This document shows positions 17,996 to 26,480 of a stretch of DNA of 64,000 nucleotides, piece by piece (positions within the stretch are counted from its first letter, which is position 1; every line of letters starts with the position of its first letter). This DNA is from Oscillospiraceae bacterium (GTDB lineage Bacteria; Bacillota; Clostridia; Oscillospirales; Oscillospiraceae), in assembly GCA_020860205.1 (NCBI GenBank), contig JAJBUU010000011.1, forward strand, positions 1 through 64,000. The letters are read 5' to 3'. The notes beneath the pieces were generated by a model that saw nothing but the letters and a program-made list of their open reading frames with translations, did not search any database and had not been told where the DNA came from. The translations under genes were made by a program, and so were the position numbers.

Positions 17996-18864
17996 CTTGC
18001 GCCCTCCTGCCGGTTCATATCGCGGTTCACCAGCTCCGCAGGATGCCCCTGCGCGTTGATGCGCTCCGCGAGCGCGCGTGCCACAGCGACGGAACGGTGC
18101 CTTCCTCCGGTGCAGCCCACGGCGATGGTCAGCATATGCTTTCCCTCCTCCACATACTGCGGAAGCAGGAATGTGATGAGCTGGTCAGCCAGCTCCACAA
18201 ATTTGTTCGACGCGCCATGCCGAAAAACAAAATCCCAAATCTCCTGATCCATGCCGCTTTTCTCCCGCAGCTCCGATACATAATACGGGTTCGGCAGGAA
18301 GCGCACATCCAGCACCATGTCCGCCTCTGCAGGGATGCCGTACTTGAAACCGAAGGACATGACACAAACCCGCAGCGTCCGTCCGTCCTCGTCCCCGACC
18401 AGCCGCCGGTAAATTTCCCGCTGGAGCTGCCCCAGCGTCAGGCTGCTGCTGTCGATCAGATAATCCGCGCATTCGCGCAGACGCTCCAAACGCATGGCTT
18501 CCAGCGCCACAGCCGCTTCCAGGCTCCCGGCCTCCGCCTGGAGCGGGTGGGGCCGGCGGGACTCCTTGTAGCGCCGGATGAGCGTCAGCACGTCCGCCGC
18601 CATAAATAATATTTCATATACGCAGCCCTGCGCCTTCAACTGCTCCAGCGCCTCGAAAATGGCGGATACGCCGCCCGCGTCCCGCAGGTCGGTGACGATG
18701 GCAACCTTTTCATAGCGTCCGCCAAGTCCCGCGCAAAATTCCGCCAGCTTTGGCAGCAGCGCCGCCGGAATATTGTCCACGCAATAATAGTCCATGTCCT
18801 CCAGCACATCCGCCGCGCGGGTCTTGCCTGCGCCGGACATTCCGGTAATAATCAGAAATTTCAT
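17992..18864 (-). CDS. rapZ: RapZ/YvcJ-family nucleotide-binding protein
   Basis: A 290-residue P-loop protein with Walker A GMSGAGKT at its N-terminus and a C-terminal domain containing TIAVGCTGGRHRSVA. RapZ is an RNase adaptor for GlmZ in E. coli; in Firmicutes YvcJ hydrolyses nucleotides and its targets are less clear. The ATG at 18864 matches the family N-terminus (MKFLIITGMSG). A TTG 33 bp upstream is in frame but unlikely. The AT-rich stretch just upstream (about 18897-18930) probably holds a promoter, but no good -35 is visible. Confidence 0.94.
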   Translation of the reverse strand: MKFLIITGMSGAGKTRAADVLEDMDYYCVDNIPAALLPKLAEFCAGLGGRYEKVAIVTDLRDAGGVSAIFEALEQLKAQGCVYEILFMAADVLTLIRRYKESRRPHPLQAEAGSLEAAVALEAMRLERLRECADYLIDSSSLTLGQLQREIYRRLVGDEDGRTLRVCVMSFGFKYGIPAEADMVLDVRFLPNPYYVSELREKSGMDQEIWDFVFRHGASNKFVELADQLITFLLPQYVEEGKHMLTIAVGCTGGRHRSVAVARALAERINAQGHPAELVNRDMNRQEGAR

Positions 18865-18967
18865 CTTTTGTGCACCTGTACGCCTTGACTGATACAATTA
18901 TAATAAAATATAATAAAACAATTTCTTCTCGTGATAAAATCAGGATAACTGTCTATATTTTTTAGCC

Positions 18968-19008
18968 CTGATTGGAAGGAGCCGGATGCCCGATGCTCCT
19001 CCAATCAG
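18968..19008 (-). terminator. Stem-loop between murB and rapZ
   Basis: A 14-bp inverted repeat (CTGATTGGAGGAGC paired with GCTCCTTCCAATCAG, one bulge) begins 7 bp after the murB stop. There is no T-run on either strand, so it may be a weak terminator or an mRNA-stabilising hairpin. Confidence 0.42.
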
Positions 19009-19015
19009 AGCTTCC

Positions 19016-19948
19016 TTAATCCCCCAGCAGCCGTACCTCCGGCTCCAGCTCCACGCCATAGGCCGCAAACACCGCCGCGCATACCCGTTCCATCAGCGCG
19101 CGCACGTCTGCGCAGGTCGCGCCGCCGGTATTCACGATGAACCCGGCGTGCTTACGTGAAACCATCGCGCCGCCGACAGACAGCCCCTTCAGTCCCGCAC
19201 CGTCGATCCATGCGGCGGCATAGCCGTTTTGCGGACGCTTGAATGTGCTGCCCGCAGAGGGCTGGGAAAGCGGCTGACTGGCGCGGCGTTTGGCCTGAAG
19301 CTCCGCCATTTGTGCGTCGATCACGCTGCGGTCGCCCGGCGTGCCACGCAGAAGCGCGGAGGTCACGATGTCTCCGCCGCTTTCGGAAAAGCAGCTGTGC
19401 CGATAGGAGAACGACAGCTCCGCCGCGCCGACATCAAACGGCTCGCCCTGCGCATTCATCGCGCGGACGGAAACAACGACATCCTGCATCTCGCCGCCAT
19501 AAGCCCCGGCGTTCATCACGACTGCGCCGCCGACAGAACCGGGAATGCCATGCGCAAATTCCAATCCGCTGAGCGACTGCGCCGCCGCATAAGCCGCCGC
19601 GCGGCTCAACAGGAGTCCCGCGCCCGCGCGCAGCCGATCCTCCCCTTCCGCCGCAACGCCGCCCAGCGCGTCCCCGATATGGACGACCACACCCCTTATG
19701 CCCGCATCCGCGACCAGCAGGTTCGTGCCGTTGCCGATCACCGTCGGCTCCACGCCTTTTTCCCACAGGAACCGCCGCAGGGCGGAAAGCTCCTCCACTG
19801 TGGAAGGTTCTGCAAACAACGCCGCCGGGCCGCCGATGCGGAAGGAGCAGTGACGCGCCATCGGCTCCTCCGTCAGCAGCCGCAGACCCGGAATGGTGCG
19901 CGCCAGCTCCGGCGCAAGACGCGCCGCATCCATCGCCCCCGCGCTCAT
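19016..19948 (-). CDS. murB: UDP-N-acetylenolpyruvoylglucosamine reductase
   Basis: A 310-residue FAD enzyme that reduces UDP-GlcNAc-enolpyruvate to UDP-MurNAc with NADPH, an early peptidoglycan step. FAD-binding motifs are IGNGTNLLVAD and GIPGSVGGAVVMNAGAYGGEM; SYRHSCF and PSAGSTFKRP form the substrate/active-site region typical of Gram-positive (type II) MurB. It overlaps the hprK stop by 4 bp. Confidence 0.96.
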   Translation of the reverse strand: MSAGAMDAARLAPELARTIPGLRLLTEEPMARHCSFRIGGPAALFAEPSTVEELSALRRFLWEKGVEPTVIGNGTNLLVADAGIRGVVVHIGDALGGVAAEGEDRLRAGAGLLLSRAAAYAAAQSLSGLEFAHGIPGSVGGAVVMNAGAYGGEMQDVVVSVRAMNAQGEPFDVGAAELSFSYRHSCFSESGGDIVTSALLRGTPGDRSVIDAQMAELQAKRRASQPLSQPSAGSTFKRPQNGYAAAWIDGAGLKGLSVGGAMVSRKHAGFIVNTGGATCADVRALMERVCAAVFAAYGVELEPEVRLLGD

Positions 19949-20910
19949 TCGTCAAAGCTGTCGCCGGTATCTATTTTTCCGTCGTGACGTTTCAAAAATT
20001 CGCGTGCCGTATTGTAGCCCAGCATCTTCTGCCGATGGTTCATCGCGGCGACCTCCAAAATGATTGCAAGATTGCGTGCAGGCGCAACGGGTATCGTGAG
20101 CTGCGGCACCTTCACCTCCAGAATTGTGGTGCTCTCCTCATCCAATCCCATGCGGTCATAGTGCATATCTTCCTTCCAATGTACAAAGTTCACCACCAGG
20201 TCAATGCGCGCCTTAGGCAGCACGGCGCCAATTCCATAAATGCGGCGCACGTCGATCAGTCCGACGCCGCGCAGCTCCATGAGGTACTGTATCATCTTCG
20301 GCGCACAGCCGTCCAACACGTACCGGCTCATGCGGCGAATCTCCACCGCATCGTCCGCCACCAAACGATGCCCGCGTTTGACCAGCTCCAGCGCGACCTC
20401 GCTCTTGCCGATGCCGGACTCGCCGGTGATCAGCAAACCCTCGCCATGCACCTGAATCAAAACGCCATGCACCGTCGTCCGCGGCGAGAGCGCGGTGCGG
20501 AGGGTATTGATGACCTGCGCGATAAATTCGCTGGTGTCCATATCCGTCGCCAGCAGCGTCACATCATATTTCTGCGCGCTCTTTAAGATCGCGGGGTCCG
20601 GCTCCACGGCGTTGCACAAAATCAGGACCGGGATATTCCGGGAAAAGAGCTGTCCCAGCACTTCCTCCCGCATTTCCGGCGAGAGCGTGGCAAGGAACGC
20701 GCTCTCCGAACGTCCCCACACACGGATGCGATCCACCTCGAAATAGTCGAAAAAGCCGATCAGCTGCAGCGACGGACGCGCCACATTATAATTGCCGATG
20801 CGCACATTCTCATAGTTCGCGGAACGGTGCAGGATCTCCAGATGATGTTCCTCCACAATATTTTTCAACGCGATTGTATATTTCGGTTTCATGCCCTTGA
20901 TTTCTTCCAT
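19945..20910 (-). CDS. hprK: HPr kinase/phosphorylase
   Basis: A 321-residue enzyme that phosphorylates and dephosphorylates Ser46 of HPr, the switch for carbon catabolite control in Gram-positive bacteria. The Walker A GESGIGKS and the family signature EVAAMNHRQKMLGYN are present. The ATG at 20910 is chosen because GGAGG lies 8 nt upstream; an in-frame ATG at 20925 overlaps that ribosome-binding site. It leads the hprK-murB-rapZ-whiA-mutY cluster. Confidence 0.95.
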   Translation of the reverse strand: MEEIKGMKPKYTIALKNIVEEHHLEILHRSANYENVRIGNYNVARPSLQLIGFFDYFEVDRIRVWGRSESAFLATLSPEMREEVLGQLFSRNIPVLILCNAVEPDPAILKSAQKYDVTLLATDMDTSEFIAQVINTLRTALSPRTTVHGVLIQVHGEGLLITGESGIGKSEVALELVKRGHRLVADDAVEIRRMSRYVLDGCAPKMIQYLMELRGVGLIDVRRIYGIGAVLPKARIDLVVNFVHWKEDMHYDRMGLDEESTTILEVKVPQLTIPVAPARNLAIILEVAAMNHRQKMLGYNTAREFLKRHDGKIDTGDSFDE

Positions 20911-20988
20911 GTCTACAGCCTCCATAATAATAAAATCGGTATTGCTGCATCCATCCGGAACGCAGGATGGATCGGATGCTTAGGAAAT

Positions 20989-21017
20989 ATTATATAAAAT
21001 TTCGGTGGATTTGGCAA
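20989..21017 (-). promoter_or_regulatory. Promoter of the hprK cluster
   Basis: On the minus strand TTGCCA (21012-21017) and TATAAT (20989-20994) with a 17-bp spacer. The untranslated leader contains a hairpin, GCATCCATCC with its complement, around 20946-20979. Confidence 0.8.
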
Positions 21018-21088
21018 CCATTTTTCCCGTAAAAAACACGCTCTTTCACGCCATCCACCAAAAACGTGCGATTCCGGGAAAATTTCTC

Positions 21089-21117
21089 TTGCAATTCCGT
21101 TTGCTTTTTGGTATGAT
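21089..21117 (+). promoter_or_regulatory. Promoter of rpmB
   Basis: TTGCAA (21089-21094) and TATGAT (21112-21117), 17-bp spacer. The short leader starts with a stem GGCTGTTT/AAACAGCC (about 21123-21145), a possible autogenous control element. Confidence 0.75.
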
Positions 21118-21177
21118 ATAAGGGCTGTTTTGGAAGCAAACAGCCTTATCCAGAGAAGCAAGGAGGTGCAGCATCAG

Positions 21178-21366
21178 ATGGCAAAATGCGAGTTTTGTGA
21201 CAAGGGCGTTTCTTTCGGTATTCAGGTGAGCCACTCTCACAGACGTTCCAACCGTGTGTGGAAGCCGAATGTGAAGCGCGTAAAGGTGATCCTCGACGGT
21301 TCCCCGAAGCACGTCTACGTATGCACCCGTTGTCTGCGCAGCGGCAAGGTCACGCGCGCGGTTTGA
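21178..21366 (+). CDS. rpmB: 50S ribosomal protein L28
   Basis: A 62-residue basic protein beginning MAKCEFCDKGVSFG. It has two cysteine pairs (CEFC near the N-terminus, CTRC near the C-terminus), the zinc-binding C+ form. AAGGAGGTG is correctly placed before the ATG at 21178. It is monocistronic, between its own promoter and a terminator. Confidence 0.96.
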   Translation: MAKCEFCDKGVSFGIQVSHSHRRSNRVWKPNVKRVKVILDGSPKHVYVCTRCLRSGKVTRAV

Positions 21367-21388
21367 CAATGTATGTTCCATCGGAATA

Positions 21389-21417
21389 AAGCCTGCCGGT
21401 TCCCGGCAGGCTTTTGT
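21389..21417 (+). terminator. rpmB terminator
   Basis: Stem AAGCCTGCCGG/CCGGCAGGCTT with a 3-nt loop, followed by TTTTGTT. Confidence 0.85.
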
Positions 21418-21450
21418 TCCGCCCGCACCCCAAATCATGACCGAAACCCC

Positions 21451-21483
21451 ATGCGCTTTGGGATACGTCAAAGCGCATTTTTT
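21451..21483 (+). terminator. Second intrinsic terminator downstream of rpmB
   Basis: Perfect 10-bp stem ATGCGCTTTG/CAAAGCGCAT with an 8-nt loop and six Ts, only about 35 bp after the first terminator, with no gene between. It may be a backup terminator or the end of an unrecognised short RNA. Confidence 0.7.
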
Positions 21484-21607
21484 CGACAGCACGAAAATGA
21501 TACACTGATTCAAATTGCGGAGAATATTCAGGCAAAATAGAATCCTATTATACTCATATACTGAGAAGAAATAGTTGTGCCAAAAAATTTGAATGGATGG
21601 TATTCGC

Positions 21608-21850
21608 ATGAAAAACAACCAGATTTGGAGATATGTCTTTCCGGCACTTTCTGTTGTTTTGTGGATAGCGACAATCGTTCTTTTTTTCAGGGGTAACAGG
21701 GCTTATAGCACAACCGATTATGAAGCACAAATGCAGATAGCAAATGCCTTGAGATGGCAGCCTGCTTGCTTTGTCGGAGCTTTGATTTCAACCGCAGCAG
21801 CCTATGTCGCTTCTGAAATAGAGCAATACTTGAATGAAAACGAGGACTAA
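21608..21850 (+). CDS. Small hypothetical membrane protein
   Basis: An 80-residue frame (MKNNQIWRYVFPALSV...) with two hydrophobic segments, about residues 9-24 and 51-66, and an acidic C-terminus. The ribosome-binding site is weak (GGATGG). Base composition is lower in GC than the flanking genes, which hints at recent acquisition. It is followed about 75 bp later by a bidirectional terminator. The family is not recognised. Confidence 0.5.
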   Translation: MKNNQIWRYVFPALSVVLWIATIVLFFRGNRAYSTTDYEAQMQIANALRWQPACFVGALISTAAAYVASEIEQYLNENED

Positions 21851-21924
21851 CCGCTATGACGAAGAAAAATTAAATTTGAAAGACAAACTATGTTGTTATT
21901 GCGGATTTGATCATCTGGTATTTA

Positions 21925-21959
21925 GAAAAAAAGCCCGCCTTGCAAGGCGGGCTTTTTTT
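21925..21959. terminator. Bidirectional terminator between the small gene and cstA
   Basis: A long A-run leads into a perfect stem GCCCGCCTT/AAGGCGGGC with a 2-nt centre and seven Ts. It works on both strands and lies about 30 bp after the cstA stop on the minus strand. Confidence 0.92.
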
Positions 21960-21989
21960 GCATGATTTTTCTGCGATGCAGCCGGGCGT

Positions 21990-23720
21990 TTATTTTGCCG
22001 CCGCGTCTGCGTTGCTGCGATGGGGCTTTGCCAGCGTCTGGATGCCCTCGATGGCAAGCACGATGGCAAGGATGACCAGCAGGATGCCGATGATGGCCTG
22101 CGCCCAGGGACCCCAGTCCGCACCGCCGGCGGCGATCGTGATAAACTGGTTCCTTGTGTTGATAATCAGCGAGCAGATGGTGACGACCAGCATAAAGGCC
22201 ATCGGGAACAGGAACATCTTGTTGTTCTTGCCAATATTGCCAAGCCATGTGGCAACAGCCAGCAGACCCAGCGCAGCCAGAAGCTGGTTGGCGGAACCGA
22301 ACAGCGCCCAAATCTTGGCGTAGCCGTTCAGTCCAAGCAGAACGCCGAGAACAACGGTGATGACGGTGGCAACATAGGTGTTGCTCAGGAACTTCTTTGC
22401 GCCCTTGACATTGTCCTTCGTTTCGCCCTTTGTGGAGTCGATCCAGAACTCCTGGAACATGAAGCGCGCCAGACGGGTCGCGGTATCCAGAGAGGTCAGG
22501 CAGAACGCGGAATAGGTCAGGACAAGCAGGGTATACATGACGTTATAGGTGCCGGGGAACGCGCTGTCGATCATGTGGGCGATACCGCCGCCGAAAATCG
22601 CAGTCGCGCCGGAGAGCACGGAGTCCGGGTTCGCCTTGTTCCACGCATAGGCATAGGCAACCGCACACAGCGTCAGAATCGCAAGCACGCACTCCAGCAG
22701 CATACCGCCATAGGCGATGGGACGTGCATCCTTTTCCCGGTTGAGCTGCTTAGATGTGGTGCCGGAGGAAACCAGAGAATGGAAGCCGGAAATCGCGCCG
22801 CAGGCGATGGTGGTGAACAGCACGGGGAACAGATAAGACGAGCCGCCGCCCGTAGTATCCACCGTGGCCATACTGCTCATGGACGGACGCGCGACGATGA
22901 CGCCGACGACGGCCAGCAGCAGCATTGCATAAAGCAGGAACGAGGAGAGATAGTCGCGCGGCTGAAGCAAAACCCAAACCGGTGCAATAGATGCAACCGC
23001 GATATACACGGCCATGATCCACATCCATGTGGTGGTGGAAAGATAAATCGGGTGGAAGTTCATACCGATTGCGATGATGACAACGATAGCGGCCACGCCA
23101 ATGATGGAAGAAACGCCCATCGGCGCGTTGCGGCGGTAAACCAGGAAGCCGAACAGGATCGCAATGACGATGAACAGGAGGGAGACCATCGCAACGCGCG
23201 ACGCGGCCAGCGAGGCCACCTTGTCCACCACACCGTTTGCATCATATGTCGCGCCAAAGGTACCGGCCACGATGGAGGCAAACGCCGCGACGACGAGAAT
23301 CAGGGTCAGATAGGCAAAGATGATAAACAGACGCTTTGCCCGGCGGGACATATTGACGGAGATGATCTCACCGATGGACTTTCCGTCGTGGCGGACAGAG
23401 GCGAACAGCGCGCCAAAGTCATGGACGCCGCCGAAGAAAATGCCTCCGATGAGGATCCACAGCGCGCAGGGCAGCCAGCCGAACACCGCAGCGCTGATCG
23501 GGCCTGTGATCGGGCCTGCGCCAGCGATGGACGAGAAGTGATGTCCCATCAGAACAGGCGCTTTGGCCGGAACATAGTCCGCGCCGTCTTCCATCGTATG
23601 GGCCGGCGTGGGCTTGTCGCCCTCTCCAACGCCCCATTGTTTGCAGAGCCAGCGGCCATAGAATATGTAACCGATGGCAAGGATCACGACTGCAATGATA
23701 AGCAGCAGTAAACCATTCAT
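21990..23720 (-). CDS. cstA: Carbon starvation protein A family transporter
   Basis: A 576-residue membrane protein with more than a dozen hydrophobic segments and the CstA signature near the N-terminus (APVLMGHHFSSIAGAGPITGP). Family members take up peptides or pyruvate when carbon is short. It follows a conserved small gene by 27 bp and probably shares its promoter. The substrate cannot be read from sequence. Confidence 0.94.
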   Translation of the reverse strand: MNGLLLLIIAVVILAIGYIFYGRWLCKQWGVGEGDKPTPAHTMEDGADYVPAKAPVLMGHHFSSIAGAGPITGPISAAVFGWLPCALWILIGGIFFGGVHDFGALFASVRHDGKSIGEIISVNMSRRAKRLFIIFAYLTLILVVAAFASIVAGTFGATYDANGVVDKVASLAASRVAMVSLLFIVIAILFGFLVYRRNAPMGVSSIIGVAAIVVIIAIGMNFHPIYLSTTTWMWIMAVYIAVASIAPVWVLLQPRDYLSSFLLYAMLLLAVVGVIVARPSMSSMATVDTTGGGSSYLFPVLFTTIACGAISGFHSLVSSGTTSKQLNREKDARPIAYGGMLLECVLAILTLCAVAYAYAWNKANPDSVLSGATAIFGGGIAHMIDSAFPGTYNVMYTLLVLTYSAFCLTSLDTATRLARFMFQEFWIDSTKGETKDNVKGAKKFLSNTYVATVITVVLGVLLGLNGYAKIWALFGSANQLLAALGLLAVATWLGNIGKNNKMFLFPMAFMLVVTICSLIINTRNQFITIAAGGADWGPWAQAIIGILLVILAIVLAIEGIQTLAKPHRSNADAAAK

Positions 23721-23747
23721 GAAAGTTTCACTCCTTACATAACTATT

Positions 23748-24293
23748 CTATGCTTTTCTTTTTGCACCGAAGCTCCAACGCTTTGGCTTGGGGTCCAGCA
23801 CATTTTTCAAAGATTTCGCAGTTCTGCGGCCGTCCGGGTTAGAAAGGATCGCGCCCCTCCCCAGCTCAATCACTGTGGCATGAATTTCCATCCAGCCGTG
23901 AAGCGAAAATTGAAAATCTTTTCTGCGGCGGTAACGCTTCAGCGCGCGCAGCGCGCCCTCCTCCGCGCTTTCGCACAAAATCACCGCCACGATGTAGGAA
24001 TACATATGCTCTTTATGCGGGACGATACGTGGCTCGCCCAGCGCACCGGCCTGCTCCACGAGCTGCCGAAAAAGCGCCTCCGTCAGCTCCGGAACGGAGA
24101 AAAAATACACATACTCGTTCCGCGCAGCCGACCACATTTCGGCCTTGCGGGACAGGACATAAGCGGTCCCGACCTCGTGATATTCCGCCGTGGCCGCCAG
24201 CGGCGCGTCCGACGCGCTGCATCGGGAAACATCGTACCATGTTGCATAGGATGTCAGCAGACGCTCCAGCATTTGAGCGCGGTCTTTTTCCAT
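23748..24293 (-). CDS. Conserved hypothetical protein linked to cstA
   Basis: A 181-residue soluble protein (MEKDRAQMLERLLTSYATWYDV...). No catalytic motif is recognised. An aromatic, charged core (NEYVYFFSVPELTEALF, HMYSYIVAVILCE) and a very basic C-terminal tail (RRTAKSLKNVL...) are visible. AAGGA lies just before the ATG at 24293. It is the first gene of a two-gene unit with cstA, so a role in sensing or controlling the transporter is plausible but unproven. Confidence 0.8.
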   Translation of the reverse strand: MEKDRAQMLERLLTSYATWYDVSRCSASDAPLAATAEYHEVGTAYVLSRKAEMWSAARNEYVYFFSVPELTEALFRQLVEQAGALGEPRIVPHKEHMYSYIVAVILCESAEEGALRALKRYRRRKDFQFSLHGWMEIHATVIELGRGAILSNPDGRRTAKSLKNVLDPKPKRWSFGAKRKA

Positions 24294-24372
24294 GTGTCCT
24301 TCTCCCTTTCCGCCCGGCACACAGAACGCCGCCCCCGCCGCTTTGCCACACACAGGGTACGATACGCTGCAT

Positions 24373-24430
24373 ACTGTATACCAAACGCTGTATACAGCGG
24401 CATTATATCACCATCTTTTGCAAAATTCAA
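24373..24430 (-). promoter_or_regulatory. Promoter and candidate operator of the cstA unit
   Basis: On the minus strand TTGAAT (24425-24430) and TATAAT (24402-24407) have a 17-bp spacer. Just downstream of the -10 are a perfect 14-bp palindrome CGCTGTATACAGCG (24386-24399) and a related half ACTGTATACC (24373-24382), centred 15 bp apart. The position, covering the transcription start, suits a repressor. Confidence 0.62.
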
Positions 24431-24536
24431 CTATTATTTATCTCGTCAGACAGGAAAAATGGGAAAACCTGTACGAAGCGCACGCTCGTAAAACGACAAA
24501 CGCGGACAAATCCGGGCATTTATCGCCCGGCACGGC

Positions 24537-24573
24537 AAAAAAACGGCACGCTCCTGCGAACGTGCCGTTTTTT
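24537..24573. terminator. Terminator after the 24.6-25.2 kb gene
   Basis: An A-run precedes stem ACGGCACG/CGTGCCGT and is followed by a T-run, so it is T-tailed on both strands. It lies about 60 bp after the stop of the leftward gene. Confidence 0.85.
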
Positions 24574-24632
24574 CCGGCGGGAACCGCCGGAGATGGTTCC
24601 CGCTTTTTGCTTTCATAAACCGGAGGCGCGTA

Positions 24633-25238
24633 TCACTCCTGCAAGACGCTGAGTGTACGCTGCGCGGCCGGAGCGTCCGGATTGGTGCAGACCAGCGGAA
24701 TCAGCTCGTCATGATCTTTGAACGCCAGCATATAGTTCATCTCCGGGTTGATGTCCTCCTTAAATTCGCCCGTCATGGTGCCGGTCTTGAGATCGACATT
24801 GACGGTTGCGATCAGGCGGCGGCGCTTTTTGCCAACGCAGACATAGACATGGCCGTCGCTCAAATCCGGCATCAGGTTCTCCTGCCGATCCACCGCGAGC
24901 GCAATGTGGCGGGACACCATCTCGTCATACTCGAATTTGTGCAGACCATATACGCCGAGCTTGCTGGTCGTGGCCTCGCTTACAAAGTCGTCCCACGTGA
25001 ACACGGCGCTCTGCGCATAACGCTCCCGGACGCCCTTGCTGTGCAGCACGTTGTCCGCCGCACGGCGCAGGCGGCTTTCGGCCATGTCCAGTATCTGTTC
25101 GTCCGACAGACTTTCGTAGGCGACGGAGCTGAGCTCCAGGATAAAGTCGATTTCTGAGGTAAAGCGGCTGACATGGTCGCCGGTTTTGTTGCGCAGCAGC
25201 GTAACGAGAATATTCTTTTTTGTCAGGCTTCCATTCAT
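24633..25238 (-). CDS. Hypothetical cytosolic protein
   Basis: A 201-residue soluble protein without signal peptide or membrane segment. It starts at the ATG at 25238 after AAAGGATGG and reads MNGSLTKKNILVTLLRNKTGDHVSRFTSE and onward; an in-frame extension upstream is unlikely. The second half has a repeated strand-like pattern (GHVYVCVGKKRRRLIATVNVD). It stands alone between a consensus promoter and a terminator. I do not recognise the family. Confidence 0.75.
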   Translation of the reverse strand: MNGSLTKKNILVTLLRNKTGDHVSRFTSEIDFILELSSVAYESLSDEQILDMAESRLRRAADNVLHSKGVRERYAQSAVFTWDDFVSEATTSKLGVYGLHKFEYDEMVSRHIALAVDRQENLMPDLSDGHVYVCVGKKRRRLIATVNVDLKTGTMTGEFKEDINPEMNYMLAFKDHDELIPLVCTNPDAPAAQRTLSVLQE

Positions 25239-25324
25239 ATCGGTAAACCATCCTTTCTGCTGTAAGGTTTGTTCATATTTTGGCGCGGAACATCTGCCTT
25301 TTTTGCGCACTTATTACAAAAACG

Positions 25325-25353
25325 ATTATACCACAAAAGTACCACAGGGTCAA
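25325..25353 (-). promoter_or_regulatory. Promoter of the 24.6-25.2 kb gene
   Basis: On the minus strand TTGACC (25348-25353) and TATAAT (25325-25330) with a 17-bp spacer. Confidence 0.87.
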
Positions 25354-25505
25354 GGAAAAGTTCTGCACCGCACGGAACAAAAGTATTTGCTTTTCTCTGT
25401 GCGTGTGGAGCTGCACCTGTGGATCTTCATTTGCGGCGGCGGGAACGGGGTGGATTTCGCCCCCACCCCTGCCCGCTCCCACAGACGCATTTGTGCTGTG
25501 AGCTA

Positions 25506-26291
25506 TCAAAGGCTGCCCTTCGACCACATCCGGCCGGTGTGATCCATCTCATATTCCCCTTGCAACAGCAGCTCGGAAACCGGAACGATGCGGTAACCGT
25601 TTTGCAGCAGGTATTCTATGACAGAGGGCAGCGCCTCCGGCGTGTGCAGCGCGGCGTTATGAAACAGGATGATGCTCCCGTCCTGCACGCCGGATGTGAC
25701 ACGCCGGTAAATCTCATCGGCGGAAAGCTCCTTCCAGTCGAGCGAGTCCACATCCCACTGAATCGTCTGAAGCCCCAGCTCGGACGCGGTTTCGATCACC
25801 GCATCGTCATATTCGCCATAGGGGCAGCGGAACAGCGTGGGCCGTGCGCCGGTCACGGATTCGATCTTATCGCAGCCTGCGGTCAGATTTGCGATGATTT
25901 CGTCATGCGTAAGCTGGGTAAAGTGCGCGTGGTCGTCCGAGTGTGTCATGACCTCATGTCCGGCTGCGGCGAGTGCCTGCACGGACTCCGGATATTTGTC
26001 CACCCACGCGCCGACGACAAAGAACGTCGCCGTTACGCCGTATTTTCCCAGAATGTCGATGAGCGTCTGGGTGTCCTCGTTGCCCCACGCGGCGTCAAAG
26101 GTCAGCGAAACGCATTTGTCGTCCCGCTGCACACTGTAAACGGGCAGCTTCCGCTCCGCCGGGGACGCGGAGGACAGAAAGGACGGCGTTATCGCCGTGA
26201 AAAACAGCGCCGCGATGAGCGCCGTAAATCCCGCGGCGCGCAGCAGCTCCTTTGTGTGGCTCACGCTTTTGTACCGGATTCGCTTCCGCAT
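25506..26291 (-). CDS. NodB-domain polysaccharide deacetylase, PdaB-like
   Basis: A 261-residue protein with an N-terminal membrane anchor (about residues 19-36) and an extracellular NodB deacetylase domain: TFDAAWGNED (motif 1), HSDDHAHF (metal-binding motif 2), RCPYGEYD (motif 3) and a late FHNA. Motif 1 reads DAAWG rather than the usual DDGP, as in the PdaB-like sporulation subgroup, so activity may be altered. The likely substrate is peptidoglycan or another amino-sugar polymer. A role in spore cortex is inferred from family resemblance only. Confidence 0.85.
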   Translation of the reverse strand: MRKRIRYKSVSHTKELLRAAGFTALIAALFFTAITPSFLSSASPAERKLPVYSVQRDDKCVSLTFDAAWGNEDTQTLIDILGKYGVTATFFVVGAWVDKYPESVQALAAAGHEVMTHSDDHAHFTQLTHDEIIANLTAGCDKIESVTGARPTLFRCPYGEYDDAVIETASELGLQTIQWDVDSLDWKELSADEIYRRVTSGVQDGSIILFHNAALHTPEALPSVIEYLLQNGYRIVPVSELLLQGEYEMDHTGRMWSKGSL

Positions 26292-26394
26292 AACGCAGAA
26301 CCTCCTTCTTGGGCAGCGCCGCGCAAATGCGTCTGCGGCATCCCGCGGTCATTCCCCGCCGACGCCTCCCGCCGATTTATGCAGCGATGCCCTT

Positions 26395-26441
26395 GCATTT
26401 TTTGCTGCTATCATCCTATGTACAGGCTATGCAAAAAATGC
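26395..26441. repeat. Inverted repeat upstream of the deacetylase gene
   Basis: Perfect 11-bp arms GCATTTTTTGC and GCAAAAAATGC enclose 25 bp (TGCTATCATCCTATGTACAGG and flank). It lies 104 bp before the deacetylase start and next to a partial copy of the dispersed repeat found also near 9.2, 14.4 and 52.1 kb. It could be an operator or part of a MITE-like element. Confidence 0.5.
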
Positions 26442-26480
26442 AGGAGACTCCGCGCGGTGGTTCCGGATCGCGGCGGAGGT

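Noticed and set aside
21046-21618. 190-codon minus-strand frame opposite rpmB
   Set aside because: It crosses the rpmB promoter, gene and two terminators; composition does not look coding.
22020-23711. 563-codon open frame on the plus strand
   Set aside because: Antisense shadow of cstA with low-complexity hydrophilic composition.
26395-26441. Sporulation sigma-factor promoter for the PdaB-like gene
   Set aside because: GCATA and CATAGGAT-like words occur, but no pair has the right spacing for SigE, SigF or SigG.
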